Below are positions 27,442-36,500 of a stretch of DNA of 44,786 nucleotides, one piece after another (position 1 is the stretch's first letter; every line of letters starts with the position of its first letter). The stretch comes from Aequorivita sp. Its GTDB lineage: Bacteria > Bacteroidota > Bacteroidia > Flavobacteriales > Flavobacteriaceae. The notes below the pieces were generated by a model. It did no database searches. It was not told the DNA's origin and saw nothing but the letters and a program-made list of their open reading frames with translations. A program made the position numbers and the translations under genes. The DNA is taken from NCBI GenBank assembly GCA_002715485.1, contig PAZL01000004.1, forward strand, positions 12,087-56,872, read 5' to 3'.

Positions 27442-27630
27442 CAGCTTCTTATTGCGTTTGGGGATTATAACAAACTCGCTTGATTAACATCTTTTAAAAG
27501 GGTTAATTTATTTGAAATCATCAAAAAATGTAACGCCTTTTTAAATAAAAAATTTTATCAAAAATAATGATTTCGTGAAATTACGCAAATTTAAGGCTCA
27601 AAAGTCTAATATTGTGACATTTAACTTTTT
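27442..27630. other. intergenic region between pgk and the lytic transglycosylase
   Basis: This 189-base AT-rich gap holds a TAnnTTTG match (TAAATTTG on the minus strand at 27586-27593), 144 bases before the transglycosylase ATG. No convincing terminator for pgk and no small RNA structure are visible. Confidence 0.5.
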
Positions 27631-28815
27631 CTATAACAAGGCTTTAATCCCTGGGAGTGTTTTGCCTTCTAGCATCTCCAGCATTGCGCCACCGCCTGTG
27701 GATACATAACTCACTTTATCGGCAAGGTTAAATTTTTGGACTGCAGCCACAGAATCACCCCCTCCTACTAGGGAGAACGCACCATTCTGAGTTGCCTTAG
27801 CAATATTTTGTCCTAATATTTTTGTCCCCTCGGCAAATTTTTCCATTTCAAAAACTCCTACCGGTCCATTCCATAGAATAGTTTTTGATTTGGCTAAGAC
27901 TTCGGCAAAAATTTCATTTGTTTTTGGACCTACATCAAGGCCCATCCAACCGTCGGAAATATCATCAACTGATGAAATTTTCGTGTTTGCAGATTCTGAA
28001 AAAGAATCAGCAATTATGGCATCGACAGGTAAATGAACAGCAACCCCTTTATTTTTTGCCGCTTTCAAAATATCCAATGCAAGGTTTTGTTTGTCTTCTT
28101 CAACCAATGAACTTCCTATCTTTCCGCCCTTTGCTTTGATAAAAGTGAAAGCCATTCCTCCGCCAATAATGAGGTGATCAATTTTACCGAGAATATTCTC
28201 GATAATCGTGATTTTTGAGGAAACCTTTGCGCCGCCAATTATAGCTGTAACGGGCTTTTTGCTGGATTCCAATACTTTCTTTACATTTTCAATTTCTGAA
28301 GCAAGTAAGAGACCGAAACATTTGTTATCAGGGAAAAATTCAGCAATAATTGCCGTAGAGGCATGGGCACGGTGTGCGGTTCCGAAAGCGTCATTCACAT
28401 AAACATCTCCAAAGCTCGAAAGTTTTTCAGCAAAAGCGCGATCTCCTTTGGTTTCTTCTTCGTAATAACGTAAATTTTCAAGCAAAAGAATTTCACCAGA
28501 TTTTAAATCTGCTACCGCCTTTTCTACTTTTTCACCTATACAATCATCAACAAATTTTACCTGAATTCCTAAAATAGCTGATAATGGCTTAACTATATGT
28601 TGAAGCGAAAATTCAGTTTCCTTATTTTTAGGTCTTCCGAGATGAGACATTAATACACAGCTTCCGCCGTCCTCCAAAATTTTTAAAATTGTTGGTTTGG
28701 CGGCACAGATACGAGTATCATCGGTAACATGAAAATTTTCATCTAGCGGCACGTTAAAATCAACGCGTATCAACGCCTTTTTGCTTTTAAAATCTATATC
28801 GTTTACTGTTTTCAT
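27631..28815 (-). CDS. pgk: phosphoglycerate kinase
   Basis: The 394-residue enzyme transfers phosphate between 1,3-bisphosphoglycerate and ADP in glycolysis. Seen are [25 protein letters not shown] near the start, [43 protein letters not shown] and the nucleotide-binding [12 protein letters not shown] with [13 protein letters not shown] near the C-terminus. It is full length. The ATG at 28815 lies 19 bases after a TATCTTTG element. It is a stand-alone housekeeping gene here. Confidence 0.97.
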   Translation of the reverse strand: MKTVNDIDFKSKKALIRVDFNVPLDENFHVTDDTRICAAKPTILKILEDGGSCVLMSHLGRPKNKETEFSLQHIVKPLSAILGIQVKFVDDCIGEKVEKAVADLKSGEILLLENLRYYEEETKGDRAFAEKLSSFGDVYVNDAFGTAHRAHASTAIIAEFFPDNKCFGLLLASEIENVKKVLESSKKPVTAIIGGAKVSSKITIIENILGKIDHLIIGGGMAFTFIKAKGGKIGSSLVEEDKQNLALDILKAAKNKGVAVHLPVDAIIADSFSESANTKISSVDDISDGWMGLDVGPKTNEIFAEVLAKSKTILWNGPVGVFEMEKFAEGTKILGQNIAKATQNGAFSLVGGGDSVAAVQKFNLADKVSYVSTGGGAMLEMLEGKTLPGIKALL

Positions 28816-28834
28816 CTTTCAAAATTTTATCCAG

Positions 28835-28842
28835 CAAAGATA
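28835..28842 (-). promoter_or_regulatory. pgk -7 promoter element
   Basis: The minus strand reads TATCTTTG, an exact TAnnTTTG match, 19 bases before the pgk ATG. Confidence 0.55.
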
Positions 28843-28955
28843 GCTTTTTTGATGTTTATCCCTTGTTGAATAGTTTCTTTTAAAAATAACTGTCTCCCGT
28901 TTACTTAATAAAAATCAATCGGGATTTTCATCAGGAATTAAAGCGCAGAAATGTT

Positions 28956-28963
28956 TAGATTTG
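28956..28963 (+). promoter_or_regulatory. -7 element overlapping the start of the delta' gene
   Basis: TAGATTTG matches TAnnTTTG and ends only three bases before the ATG at 28967. If used, the transcript would begin at or near the start codon and be leaderless. Confidence 0.4.
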
Positions 28964-28966
28964 CGA

Positions 28967-30121
28967 ATGGATTTTTCAGAAGTAATCGGTCACCAACATA
29001 TAAAATCTCATCTTTCAAAAACCGTTGAAAATGGCCGGATTCCGCATGCGCAACTTTTTTCGGGCGTTAATGGCAGTGGTTTATTGCCAATGGCCATCGC
29101 ATATGCTTCAGAGCTTCTTTGCAGCCAATTTGGGAAAGGAAGTCCCGAATATATTTCCTGCAAAAACAAAATTTCAAAATTGGTTCATCCCGATTTGCAT
29201 TTTGTGTACCCAGTAAATACCAGCGATGTTGTAAAGAAGAATGCTGTTTCTGATAATTATGCCGAAGCATGGCGCAGTTTTGTTTTAAATAATCCGTATG
29301 CATCTCTTTTTGAATGGTTACAAAGTCTGGGGCTCGAAAAAAAACAAGGCAATATTAGCAAGCACGAGGCTGAGAGCATTTCAAAAAAATTATCATTAAA
29401 AGCTTTTGAAGGAGGGTACAAAGTGATGATTATTTGGATGGCCGAGCATATGAACGGTGAATGTGCCAATAAAATACTGAAATTGGTTGAAGAACCTACT
29501 GAAAAAACACTGCTTCTGCTTTTGACAGAGCGGGAAGAGCAAATTATTACTACAATCCGTTCTCGGTGCCAAAAGCTAACTTTTCCATTACTTTCGGAAG
29601 CAGATATCTCTGAAGCATTAATATCTAATTTAAAAGTAAAAGAACAATTAGCAGTCCAAACCGCGCGAAGAGCGCGAGGCGATTTCAACAAAGCGCTGCA
29701 ATTATTGGAAGAAACAGGTGAAGATGAAGTTTTTGAGAAATGGTTTATAAGTTGGGTGCGCACCGCTTTTAGGGCAAAAGGGAATAAGGGCGCAATTAAT
29801 AGTTTGTTGGACTGGAGTGATGAACTTGCTGGACAGGGGCGGGAAACCCAAAAAAAATTTCTGAATTATTGCATTGAAGTTTTTCGGCAGGCCCTTTTAA
29901 AAAATTACAATGTAGATTCTTTGTTATTTTTTGAAGCTAATGATGCTACATTTTCATTACCTAAATTTTCCCCTTTTGTGCATCAAAATAATATTTTTGA
30001 AATAAACCTGGCTTTGGAAGATGCTTCTTATCACATTGAGCGAAATGGTAATGCAAAAATTATTTTTACCGATCTCTCCATCAAATTGACTCGACTGATT
30101 CATCAAGCTGAAATTGCATAA
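28967..30121 (+). CDS. holB: DNA polymerase III subunit delta'
   Basis: The protein of 384 residues is the clamp-loader delta' subunit. Seen are FSEVIGHQHIKSHLSKTVENGRIPHAQLF at the N-terminus (giving FSEVIGHQHI and GRIPHAQLF), the degenerate Walker A region SGVNGSGLLP without the Lys, HPDLHFVYPVN, and KVMIIWMAEHMNGECANKILKLVEEP, TTIRSRCQKLTFPLL. The zinc-binding Cys set of the E. coli protein is largely missing: only two Cys remain in the region. I start at the ATG at 28967, because the TTG at 28961 lies inside the -7 element. The neighbours are unrelated in function, and it converges on the methyltransferase gene. Confidence 0.9.
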   Translation: MDFSEVIGHQHIKSHLSKTVENGRIPHAQLFSGVNGSGLLPMAIAYASELLCSQFGKGSPEYISCKNKISKLVHPDLHFVYPVNTSDVVKKNAVSDNYAEAWRSFVLNNPYASLFEWLQSLGLEKKQGNISKHEAESISKKLSLKAFEGGYKVMIIWMAEHMNGECANKILKLVEEPTEKTLLLLLTEREEQIITTIRSRCQKLTFPLLSEADISEALISNLKVKEQLAVQTARRARGDFNKALQLLEETGEDEVFEKWFISWVRTAFRAKGNKGAINSLLDWSDELAGQGRETQKKFLNYCIEVFRQALLKNYNVDSLLFFEANDATFSLPKFSPFVHQNNIFEINLALEDASYHIERNGNAKIIFTDLSIKLTRLIHQAEIA

Positions 30122-30263
30122 ATTTCTCTTATGAAAATTATTCTTTAATCAATTTTTCTTATTAAAATTAAGCTTTTTTTGTTCGTTTTAAGCAGAGAAT
30201 ACGTCCTAAAGCACCAATGGCTCCATTTAGTATCAACAAGGCCTTATACGAGCCCAAATTAGC

Positions 30264-31139
30264 TCAATTGTGTTTTTTAAAGCAATAAATATGTGAAGAG
30301 TATTCTTTTGTTCTTTTGGCTTTGATATTTGAAATAAAACCAATCCAAAAAGCATTTAAAGAAAAATTATTCCCTGTTTTATATTTTTCAGAAAGAAGAC
30401 TTACATAAAACGAATCAAAAATCATTGGTTCTGTTTTTTTAAGATGAAATTTTTCAGAAAAAAGTTTTTCAATTGAATTTTTGGAAAAATGCCAAAGATG
30501 TCTTGGCACATCGTAAGCCGCCCAAAACTTACCATAATATTTGGCATCAAAGCTTTTAAAATTTGGAACTGCAATAATTAGTGTGCCGTTTGATTTTACC
30601 AAATTTGTCAATGTGGATATAGTTTCTTCTAAATTTGGAATATGTTCGAGAACGTGCCAAAGGGTAACTACATCAAACTGCTTTCCTACATAATCATTTA
30701 AAGAACTTTTTAATTCAAGTCCTTTTTTCAATGCCAGATTAGAAGCATTTGCGTTTGGTTCCATCCCGTAAACTTGCCAACCGTTTTTTTTCGCAACATT
30801 CAAAAAATCCCCAGTTCCAGCGCCAACATCCAATAAAGAGCCAAAGCCATTATTTTGAGAATAGATTAACTTAGTTTTTTTTTTAAGTGACCATTTTTTT
30901 ACCAATTGGTATAATTTGGAAAGCAAACCACGCTTTTCGTCGGTGTGCGAAATATATTCTTGACTTTCGTAATATTTTGGAAGATCTTTAGGTTTTGGAA
31001 CCGGTATAGTTTTAAGCAGGTCCAAATCTTTTGAATAAATCAAATCAAAATTTTCTCCTGAAACTAAAAAGTCTTTAACCGATAAGTATTTATTCTCTGA
31101 TTCTTGCAAATTTAAAAATGTTTCACGTGAAACAATCAT
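30264..31139 (-). CDS. class I SAM-dependent methyltransferase
   Basis: The 291-residue protein has a class I Rossmann methyltransferase domain. Motif I LLDVGAGTGDF is at 102-112, GMEPN at 125-129 is the acidic motif II, and LWHVLEHIPN lies at about 163-172. It most resembles the ubiquinone/glycan-type Methyltransf_11/23 families. The substrate is unknown. It starts directly after the mnmG stop codon, so it is co-transcribed with it. The first codons (MIVSRETF) contain a perfect parS palindrome. It is not RsmG, which is the usual mnmG partner near the origin in other phyla. The TGA stop is followed by 31 further open codons in frame. Confidence 0.88.
   Translation of the reverse strand: MIVSRETFLNLQESENKYLSVKDFLVSGENFDLIYSKDLDLLKTIPVPKPKDLPKYYESQEYISHTDEKRGLLSKLYQLVKKWSLKKKTKLIYSQNNGFGSLLDVGAGTGDFLNVAKKNGWQVYGMEPNANASNLALKKGLELKSSLNDYVGKQFDVVTLWHVLEHIPNLEETISTLTNLVKSNGTLIIAVPNFKSFDAKYYGKFWAAYDVPRHLWHFSKNSIEKLFSEKFHLKKTEPMIFDSFYVSLLSEKYKTGNNFSLNAFWIGFISNIKAKRTKEYSSHIYCFKKHN
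31119..31134. promoter_or_regulatory. parS site 1 (ParB-binding palindrome)
   Basis: TGTTTCACGTGAAACA is a perfect 16-base palindrome and matches the canonical chromosomal parS sequence exactly. It overlaps codons 2-7 of the methyltransferase gene and encodes the VSRET part of its N-terminus. Confidence 0.9.
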
Positions 31140-33011
31140 CTAACGCCCCATATACACTAATAACACTGAAATATCATTTGGAGAAACGCCACTTATTCGA
31201 GAAGCCTGAGAAACGGTTGCGGGTTTAATTTTTGAAAGTTTTTCTCGCGCCTCATAGGAGAGAGATTTCAATTTTGAATAATCAAAAGAAGCGGGAATTT
31301 TTAACCCTTCCAGCCTATTTAATTTATCTGCATTGTTTTTTTCTTTTTCGATGTAACCTGAATATTTCACTTGAATTTCTGCCTGTTCAATCATTTCTGA
31401 GTCCAAATCGTTTTCTGTAATATAATTTTTTACAGAAGTAATTGTTTTCATGTCTGCCATAGTCACTTCTGGGCGGGAGAAGAATTTAAACATTTTGTCG
31501 CTTTGATTTACTGTGGCAGAATCACGTGCTAAAAATATCTTATTTATTTCTTCCGGCGACACGCTGGTTTCTTTAAAAAATTGCACAAAAGCTTCGGACT
31601 TAATCTTTTTCTTCTCCATTTTTCGCATTCGCTTTTCATTTGCCAAACCGATTTCAAATGCTTTAGGAGTTAATCTAAAATCTGCATTGTCCTGACGCAA
31701 TAGCGTTCTGTATTCAGCCCTCGAAGTAAACATTCTATAAGGTTCTTCCGTACCTTTTGTTATAAGATCGTCTATTAAAACACCAATGTATGCTTCATTT
31801 CTTTGTAGCATAAAAGGATCTTTTTCCTGAACTTTCAGATGCGCATTTATACCAGCCATTAATCCTTGCGAAGCCGCTTCTTCATAACCAGTAGTTCCAT
31901 TAATTTGGCCTGCAAAATAGAGACCTGAAACTAGTTTGGTTTCTAAAGTATGTTTTAATTGTGTAGGAGGAAAATAATCGTACTCAATTGCATAGCCAGG
32001 ACGGAAAAACTTTACATTTTCAAAGCCCGCAACTTGACGAAGTGCTTTAAATTGAACATCCTCCGGAAGCGAGGTTGAGAATCCATTAATATAGTATTCT
32101 ACCGTATCCCATCCTTCTGGTTCTACAAAAAGCTGATGCCTATCCTTATCTGCAAATCTATTAATTTTATCTTCTATTGAAGGGCAATATCGTGGGCCGA
32201 GACTTTTAATAGCTCCATTAAACATTGGTGATCTGTCAAAACCTTCACGTAAAATGTCGTGCACCTCCAAACTAGTATAGCTCATATGGCATGAGCGCTG
32301 TTGCTTTAAAGGTTTTGTTTCGTCCGAAAAAGAGAACTTTTCGGGAACATCATCTCCAGGCTGTTCAATCATTTTTGAAAAATCTAATGAGCGGCCATCT
32401 ACTCGAGGTGGTGTGCCTGTTTTCATTCTACCCGCTTCAAACCCTAAATTAATCAAATCCTGGGTTATTCCCGTAGAAGCTTTTTCACCTGCTCTTCCAC
32501 CTCCAAACTGCTTATCGCCGATATGTATTAAGCCATTTAAAAAAGTTCCGTTTGTGAGGACGACAGTTTTGGTTTTAATTTCTAAGCCAAGTGAAGTCTT
32601 AACTCCTTTTATTTTTCCATTTTCAACTATGATTCCAGAAATCATTTCCTGATAAAAATCAAGATTTGGAGTTTGCTCAAGCATCAAGCGCCAAGTTTCT
32701 GCAAAACGCATCCGGTCACTTTGAACCCGTGGACTCCACATGGCAGGTCCTTTAGATTTATTGAGCATTTTAAATTGTATTGCAGTTTTATCAGACACGA
32801 TTCCGCTATAGCCGCCCAGAGCATCAATTTCTCGAACAATCTGACCTTTTGCTATACCTCCCATTGCAGGGTTGCAGCTCATTTGCGCTATTGTTTGTAA
32901 ATTCATTGTTACCAATAGAGTTTGGGAACCCATATTGGCGGCCGCGGCTGCTGCTTCAGAACCTGCGTGGCCAGCACCCACAACAATTACGTCATATTCT
33001 TTTGGAAACAT
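31140..33011 (-). CDS. mnmG: tRNA uridine-5-carboxymethylaminomethyl(34) synthesis enzyme MnmG
   Basis: The 623-residue FAD protein works with MnmE to modify U34 in the wobble position of several tRNAs. Seen are VVGAGHAGSEAAAAAANMG (FAD binding) at the N-terminus, MSCNPAMGGIAKGQ, CPSIEDKINRF, GQINGTTGYEEAASQG and TSRAEYRTLLRQDNADFRLT. It is full length. A parS site lies in its leader and another just beyond its stop. The upstream TAATTTTG with a TTTG 22 bases before it forms a good promoter. Confidence 0.97.
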   Translation of the reverse strand: MFPKEYDVIVVGAGHAGSEAAAAAANMGSQTLLVTMNLQTIAQMSCNPAMGGIAKGQIVREIDALGGYSGIVSDKTAIQFKMLNKSKGPAMWSPRVQSDRMRFAETWRLMLEQTPNLDFYQEMISGIIVENGKIKGVKTSLGLEIKTKTVVLTNGTFLNGLIHIGDKQFGGGRAGEKASTGITQDLINLGFEAGRMKTGTPPRVDGRSLDFSKMIEQPGDDVPEKFSFSDETKPLKQQRSCHMSYTSLEVHDILREGFDRSPMFNGAIKSLGPRYCPSIEDKINRFADKDRHQLFVEPEGWDTVEYYINGFSTSLPEDVQFKALRQVAGFENVKFFRPGYAIEYDYFPPTQLKHTLETKLVSGLYFAGQINGTTGYEEAASQGLMAGINAHLKVQEKDPFMLQRNEAYIGVLIDDLITKGTEEPYRMFTSRAEYRTLLRQDNADFRLTPKAFEIGLANEKRMRKMEKKKIKSEAFVQFFKETSVSPEEINKIFLARDSATVNQSDKMFKFFSRPEVTMADMKTITSVKNYITENDLDSEMIEQAEIQVKYSGYIEKEKNNADKLNRLEGLKIPASFDYSKLKSLSYEAREKLSKIKPATVSQASRISGVSPNDISVLLVYMGR

Positions 33012-33019
33012 ATTAATAT

Positions 33020-33035
33020 TGTTCCACGTGGAACA
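33020..33035. promoter_or_regulatory. parS site 2 (ParB-binding palindrome)
   Basis: TGTTCCACGTGGAACA is a perfect 16-base palindrome and fits the parS consensus TGTTNCACGTGNAACA. It lies in the mnmG leader, 8 bases before the ATG at 33011 and downstream of the promoter element at 33066-33073. It is 1.9 kb from parS site 1. Confidence 0.9.
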
Positions 33036-33065
33036 TTTTTATTCAATCAATTTTTTTTAGGGGCG

Positions 33066-33099
33066 CAAAATTACAATAAATATCTAATTATAAAGCAAA
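33066..33099 (-). promoter_or_regulatory. mnmG promoter
   Basis: On the minus strand TTTG (33096-33099) is followed after 22 bases by TAATTTTG (33066-33073), which fits the Bacteroidota -33/-7 pattern. The ParB site at 33020-33035 lies within the leader of the transcript. Confidence 0.6.
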
Positions 33100-33116
33100 T
33101 AAAAGAATGAAGATTT

Positions 33117-33536
33117 TTAATCCATCTCTATCAGCTTTTTGAGTGATTCATCCTCTTTCTTGCGCATCAACAATTCATCCATTTCACTCTTATCTTTATA
33201 GCCACAAAAATGAAGTATTCCGTGAATCATAACCCTATGCAGTTCTTCTTTAAATAAAGTTTTGTAATCCTTTGAATTTTCCAAAACACGTTCTGTAGAA
33301 ATATAAATCTCGCCATTTATGTGCTTGCCTATTCCATAATCAAAACTAATGATGTCGGTAAGTGTGTCGTGATTTAAAAATTCAACATTTAGTTTATATA
33401 AATAATTATCATCGCAAAAAATATAAACAATCTCACCTTCTTCACGGTCCTCCGATTTAATAATTTTCAGAATCCAATTCTTAATTCTAGATTCATTCTC
33501 TAATCTGAAATCTGTTAAATAATTAAACTCAATCAT
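33117..33536 (-). CDS. ybeY: endoribonuclease YbeY
   Basis: The 139-residue protein is the rRNA-maturation endonuclease YbeY. The metal-binding region reads VMIHGILHFCGYKDKSEMDE. The family pattern is HGxLHxxGYDH, so the first two His are present, but the third metal ligand position appears to be Asp or Lys in place of His. It overlaps the upstream DUF4175 gene by 8 bases, and so is probably co-transcribed with it. Catalytic activity is likely but the altered third ligand is notable. Confidence 0.9.
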   Translation of the reverse strand: MIEFNYLTDFRLENESRIKNWILKIIKSEDREEGEIVYIFCDDNYLYKLNVEFLNHDTLTDIISFDYGIGKHINGEIYISTERVLENSKDYKTLFKEELHRVMIHGILHFCGYKDKSEMDELLMRKKEDESLKKLIEMD

Positions 33537-36500
33537 TCTTTTCCTTAAAGTATTCCTGAACTTTATTCTTATAATCCTGCTGTAAAGGTAGTGCCTCCCG
33601 ATTTAAAATTTCAGTGGTGTTAAAGTATTTTTTAATATCATCAGGGGCGAGCTGAACGTTATTTCTAAAATTCCTTTTGTTAGTTTGTGATTCTCTCCTG
33701 TTCTCCTGACCCTGTTCTAAATCGGCTTTATCGAGTTTTAGCAACTCGTATTTTAAATTCAGCATTTGCTGAAGAGTATTTTGGTTAAAACCCTTATCTA
33801 ACAATTGTTGTTCAATGCCTTCCATTTTCTTCAGTAAATCCCCTCCTTTTCCATTTAGACCCTCTTTACTTAATCTGTTTTGAAGTTGATTGCGGAGATC
33901 TTGTTGTTGCTTAAATATTTCGAAAAGCTCTCCGTTTAATTCTTCACTGTTACCGTTACCATCTTTGTTATCTCCCTTTTCATTTCCATTTTTTCCATCT
34001 CTTCCGTTCTCTCCATTTTCGCCATTGCCGTCACCGCTTCCATCTCCATCACCTTCACCTTCACCCTCGCCTTTAGAGCCCTTTTTACCTTTATTCATTC
34101 CCTCCTTCATTTTTTCACTTAAACTTTCCTGCTTTTTAATAATATCAGGAAGTTGAAAGCCGCCACTACTGCCGGAGCCAGGGCTAGGAGTTCCCTTTCC
34201 TGATCCCGACCCCATAGACATAGACATCTGCATTTGCATATTGCTCAAAATTTCACTGAGCATAACCGCCAAGTCATTAGCACCAGTTATTGTATATTGC
34301 TGATTTCCAATACCTTGTCTTGATTGATTTTGAGCTAAACGTTCTAAAGATTTGTCAATATTGTATTGAATTTCAGTTAAGGAAGTATTTATTTGTGTAC
34401 CTATCATGGGTTGCCTGAGAGAAAGCGCAAAAATGCTATCATCTATATGTTCAAAATTGGTTTTAAGATCGTTTTGAACATTTAACTTTTTACCGAAAAT
34501 AGGGTTTCCATATTCTATTTTTTTAAAGATTTCCATCAAATCTTCTTGTTGAAATGAAAAAACCACAAGATTGTCTACGATTTGCCGAAGCATTTTAGCG
34601 TCTTCCTCGATAGATTCCATTTGCCCAGATTTCATCTGCATCTGCATTGCCTTGCTCATCTGTTTCATTTTTTGGCCAGCCTTTTTTTGGTTTTCACCAG
34701 CATCCTTAGGCTTTTGTTGTTTTAATTTATCAGTTGCCTTCTGCTGCTCTTCATCTATTTGTTGTTCTGATGGTTTATCTTGAGGTATGTCCAAAGGTTT
34801 TTTTAAATCTTCATTTTCCTTTTGAAGTTGGTCCATCTCCTTTTTATAATCCTCAAACTTTTTATTGAGTTCCTCTTGGGCCTCTTTGGTGTTTTCATCA
34901 CCAGGTTTGTCTGCTAGTTTCTCTTGCTCTTCACCCATTTCAAAAAGTTCCTCGGCTAGCTTCTCTGCTTTCTTTTCAACGTAGTATCGTTTGGTTAGTT
35001 CGAGTAATTGTTCAAGGTTTTTTTCTTGATTTTTATTTTGTTTTGATAGCTTTTCAAGCTTTTCCGTCAATTCTTCCTTGGCTATCTTATCTTGTAACTT
35101 CTCAAGCTCCTCAAGCAGCTTTTCATTTTCCTTTAAACGATCTTCATTTTCTTCCAATCGTTTTTCAAGCTCTTCCTTAAAAGAATCCTTTTCTTCATTT
35201 TCAGGTTGAAAATTTTGAAGCTCTTCTTTCATTTCTTTTGAAAAATTCTTCATCATTTCCTCCTGTTGCTTTTGGCGCTGTAAAAAGTTTTCCAACTTCT
35301 TTTTATCGTTATAGTTGAGCTCATTCTTCTCTTTCTGAGTACGTGAAAGTTCTTCGAGCGTTTGTTTTTGATCTTTAAATTCCTCTAAAGATTTGTCCAA
35401 TCCCTTTATCGCGTTTTGTTGATTTTGAAGTTGTTCTTTTTCCAGCTCCTCCTTTGTAAGTTTTCTGAAGGAATATATTCCAGATTTGGAAGATTTGTAG
35501 TTATGAGTAGCGTCATTATCAAAGACCTCAAAATAATATTCATACGAAACTCCTTCTGTCAATGGTAAGTTTCCAGGAAATGTATAGGTGAATTGATCAA
35601 AATTTGTCTTACTAAGCGGGAGCGGCTGTGTTTTGGCCTGCTTTTCATCCCCTTCTGGGAAATATACCAATCGAAGTTTAGTAAGCCCGTAATCATCTGA
35701 AATCTGTCCTAAAAAGAAAACCCGTTGGGCAATAGTGCTATCCTGTTTGGATTGTACATTAATCTCTGGAAATTGATCTTTTACCACATTCAGCGTGAAT
35801 GCAAGGTTTTCATAATCCTTAAGTTTGTCGTTGGAAGTTGTGATAGCATAATCCAGCTTGTTGTAAACTCCTCTTTCAAAATTGAAGTTTTCGCCCTTTG
35901 AAATAAATGAAAAAGAAGTATCAGCGGTTTTTAAAGTAACCGCATCGGTATTTTTAGTTGCTACATTCCATTTTACCCGTGTTCCTTCGGGAATGGTAGC
36001 ATTTCCAGTACTTTTTAAGGTCTCATCTCTTTTACCTGTATAGGAAGGATAATCCAAAACCATTTCAAAACTAAGCAATGATGGGGTTTTTACAACATCT
36101 AAGGTATATTCACGCGAACTCACTTTATTCGCCTTTAAACTGAAATCAATAGATTCTATAGGCTGCTGAAAGGTATATTCAAATAATCCCGGCGCTGTCT
36201 GCTGCATATAATAGGTTTCCCCCTCATAATTTATACTTGCATTCTCGGGAATAGCCGTTCCGTGCGTTCTAACTTTTAATGTAAAAGGTTTGTTTTCTAC
36301 TGCATTCAAATCGTCGTTCATCACGATGAAAGAAAAAGGAGCCGGCGGCTCAAAGGCTGTGTCATAATGCACGACCCGCTTATAGCTACTGGAAAAAATA
36401 TCCATTCCGCCCAAAGCACTAAAAAGTATAAATATCAGCACAGGAATAGCTGCATATTTCAAGTATTTGGCGTTTCTTTTAAAATTCACCGCACTTTTAA

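Noticed and set aside
30264-30266. Selenocysteine or programmed readthrough at the methyltransferase TGA
   Set aside because: The methyltransferase domain is complete before the TGA, and no SECIS-like hairpin is visible.
33890-34156. Pro/Ser/Leu-rich plus-strand reading frame
   Set aside because: It is the antisense shadow of the low-complexity Gly/Glu/Asp tract of the DUF4175 gene.
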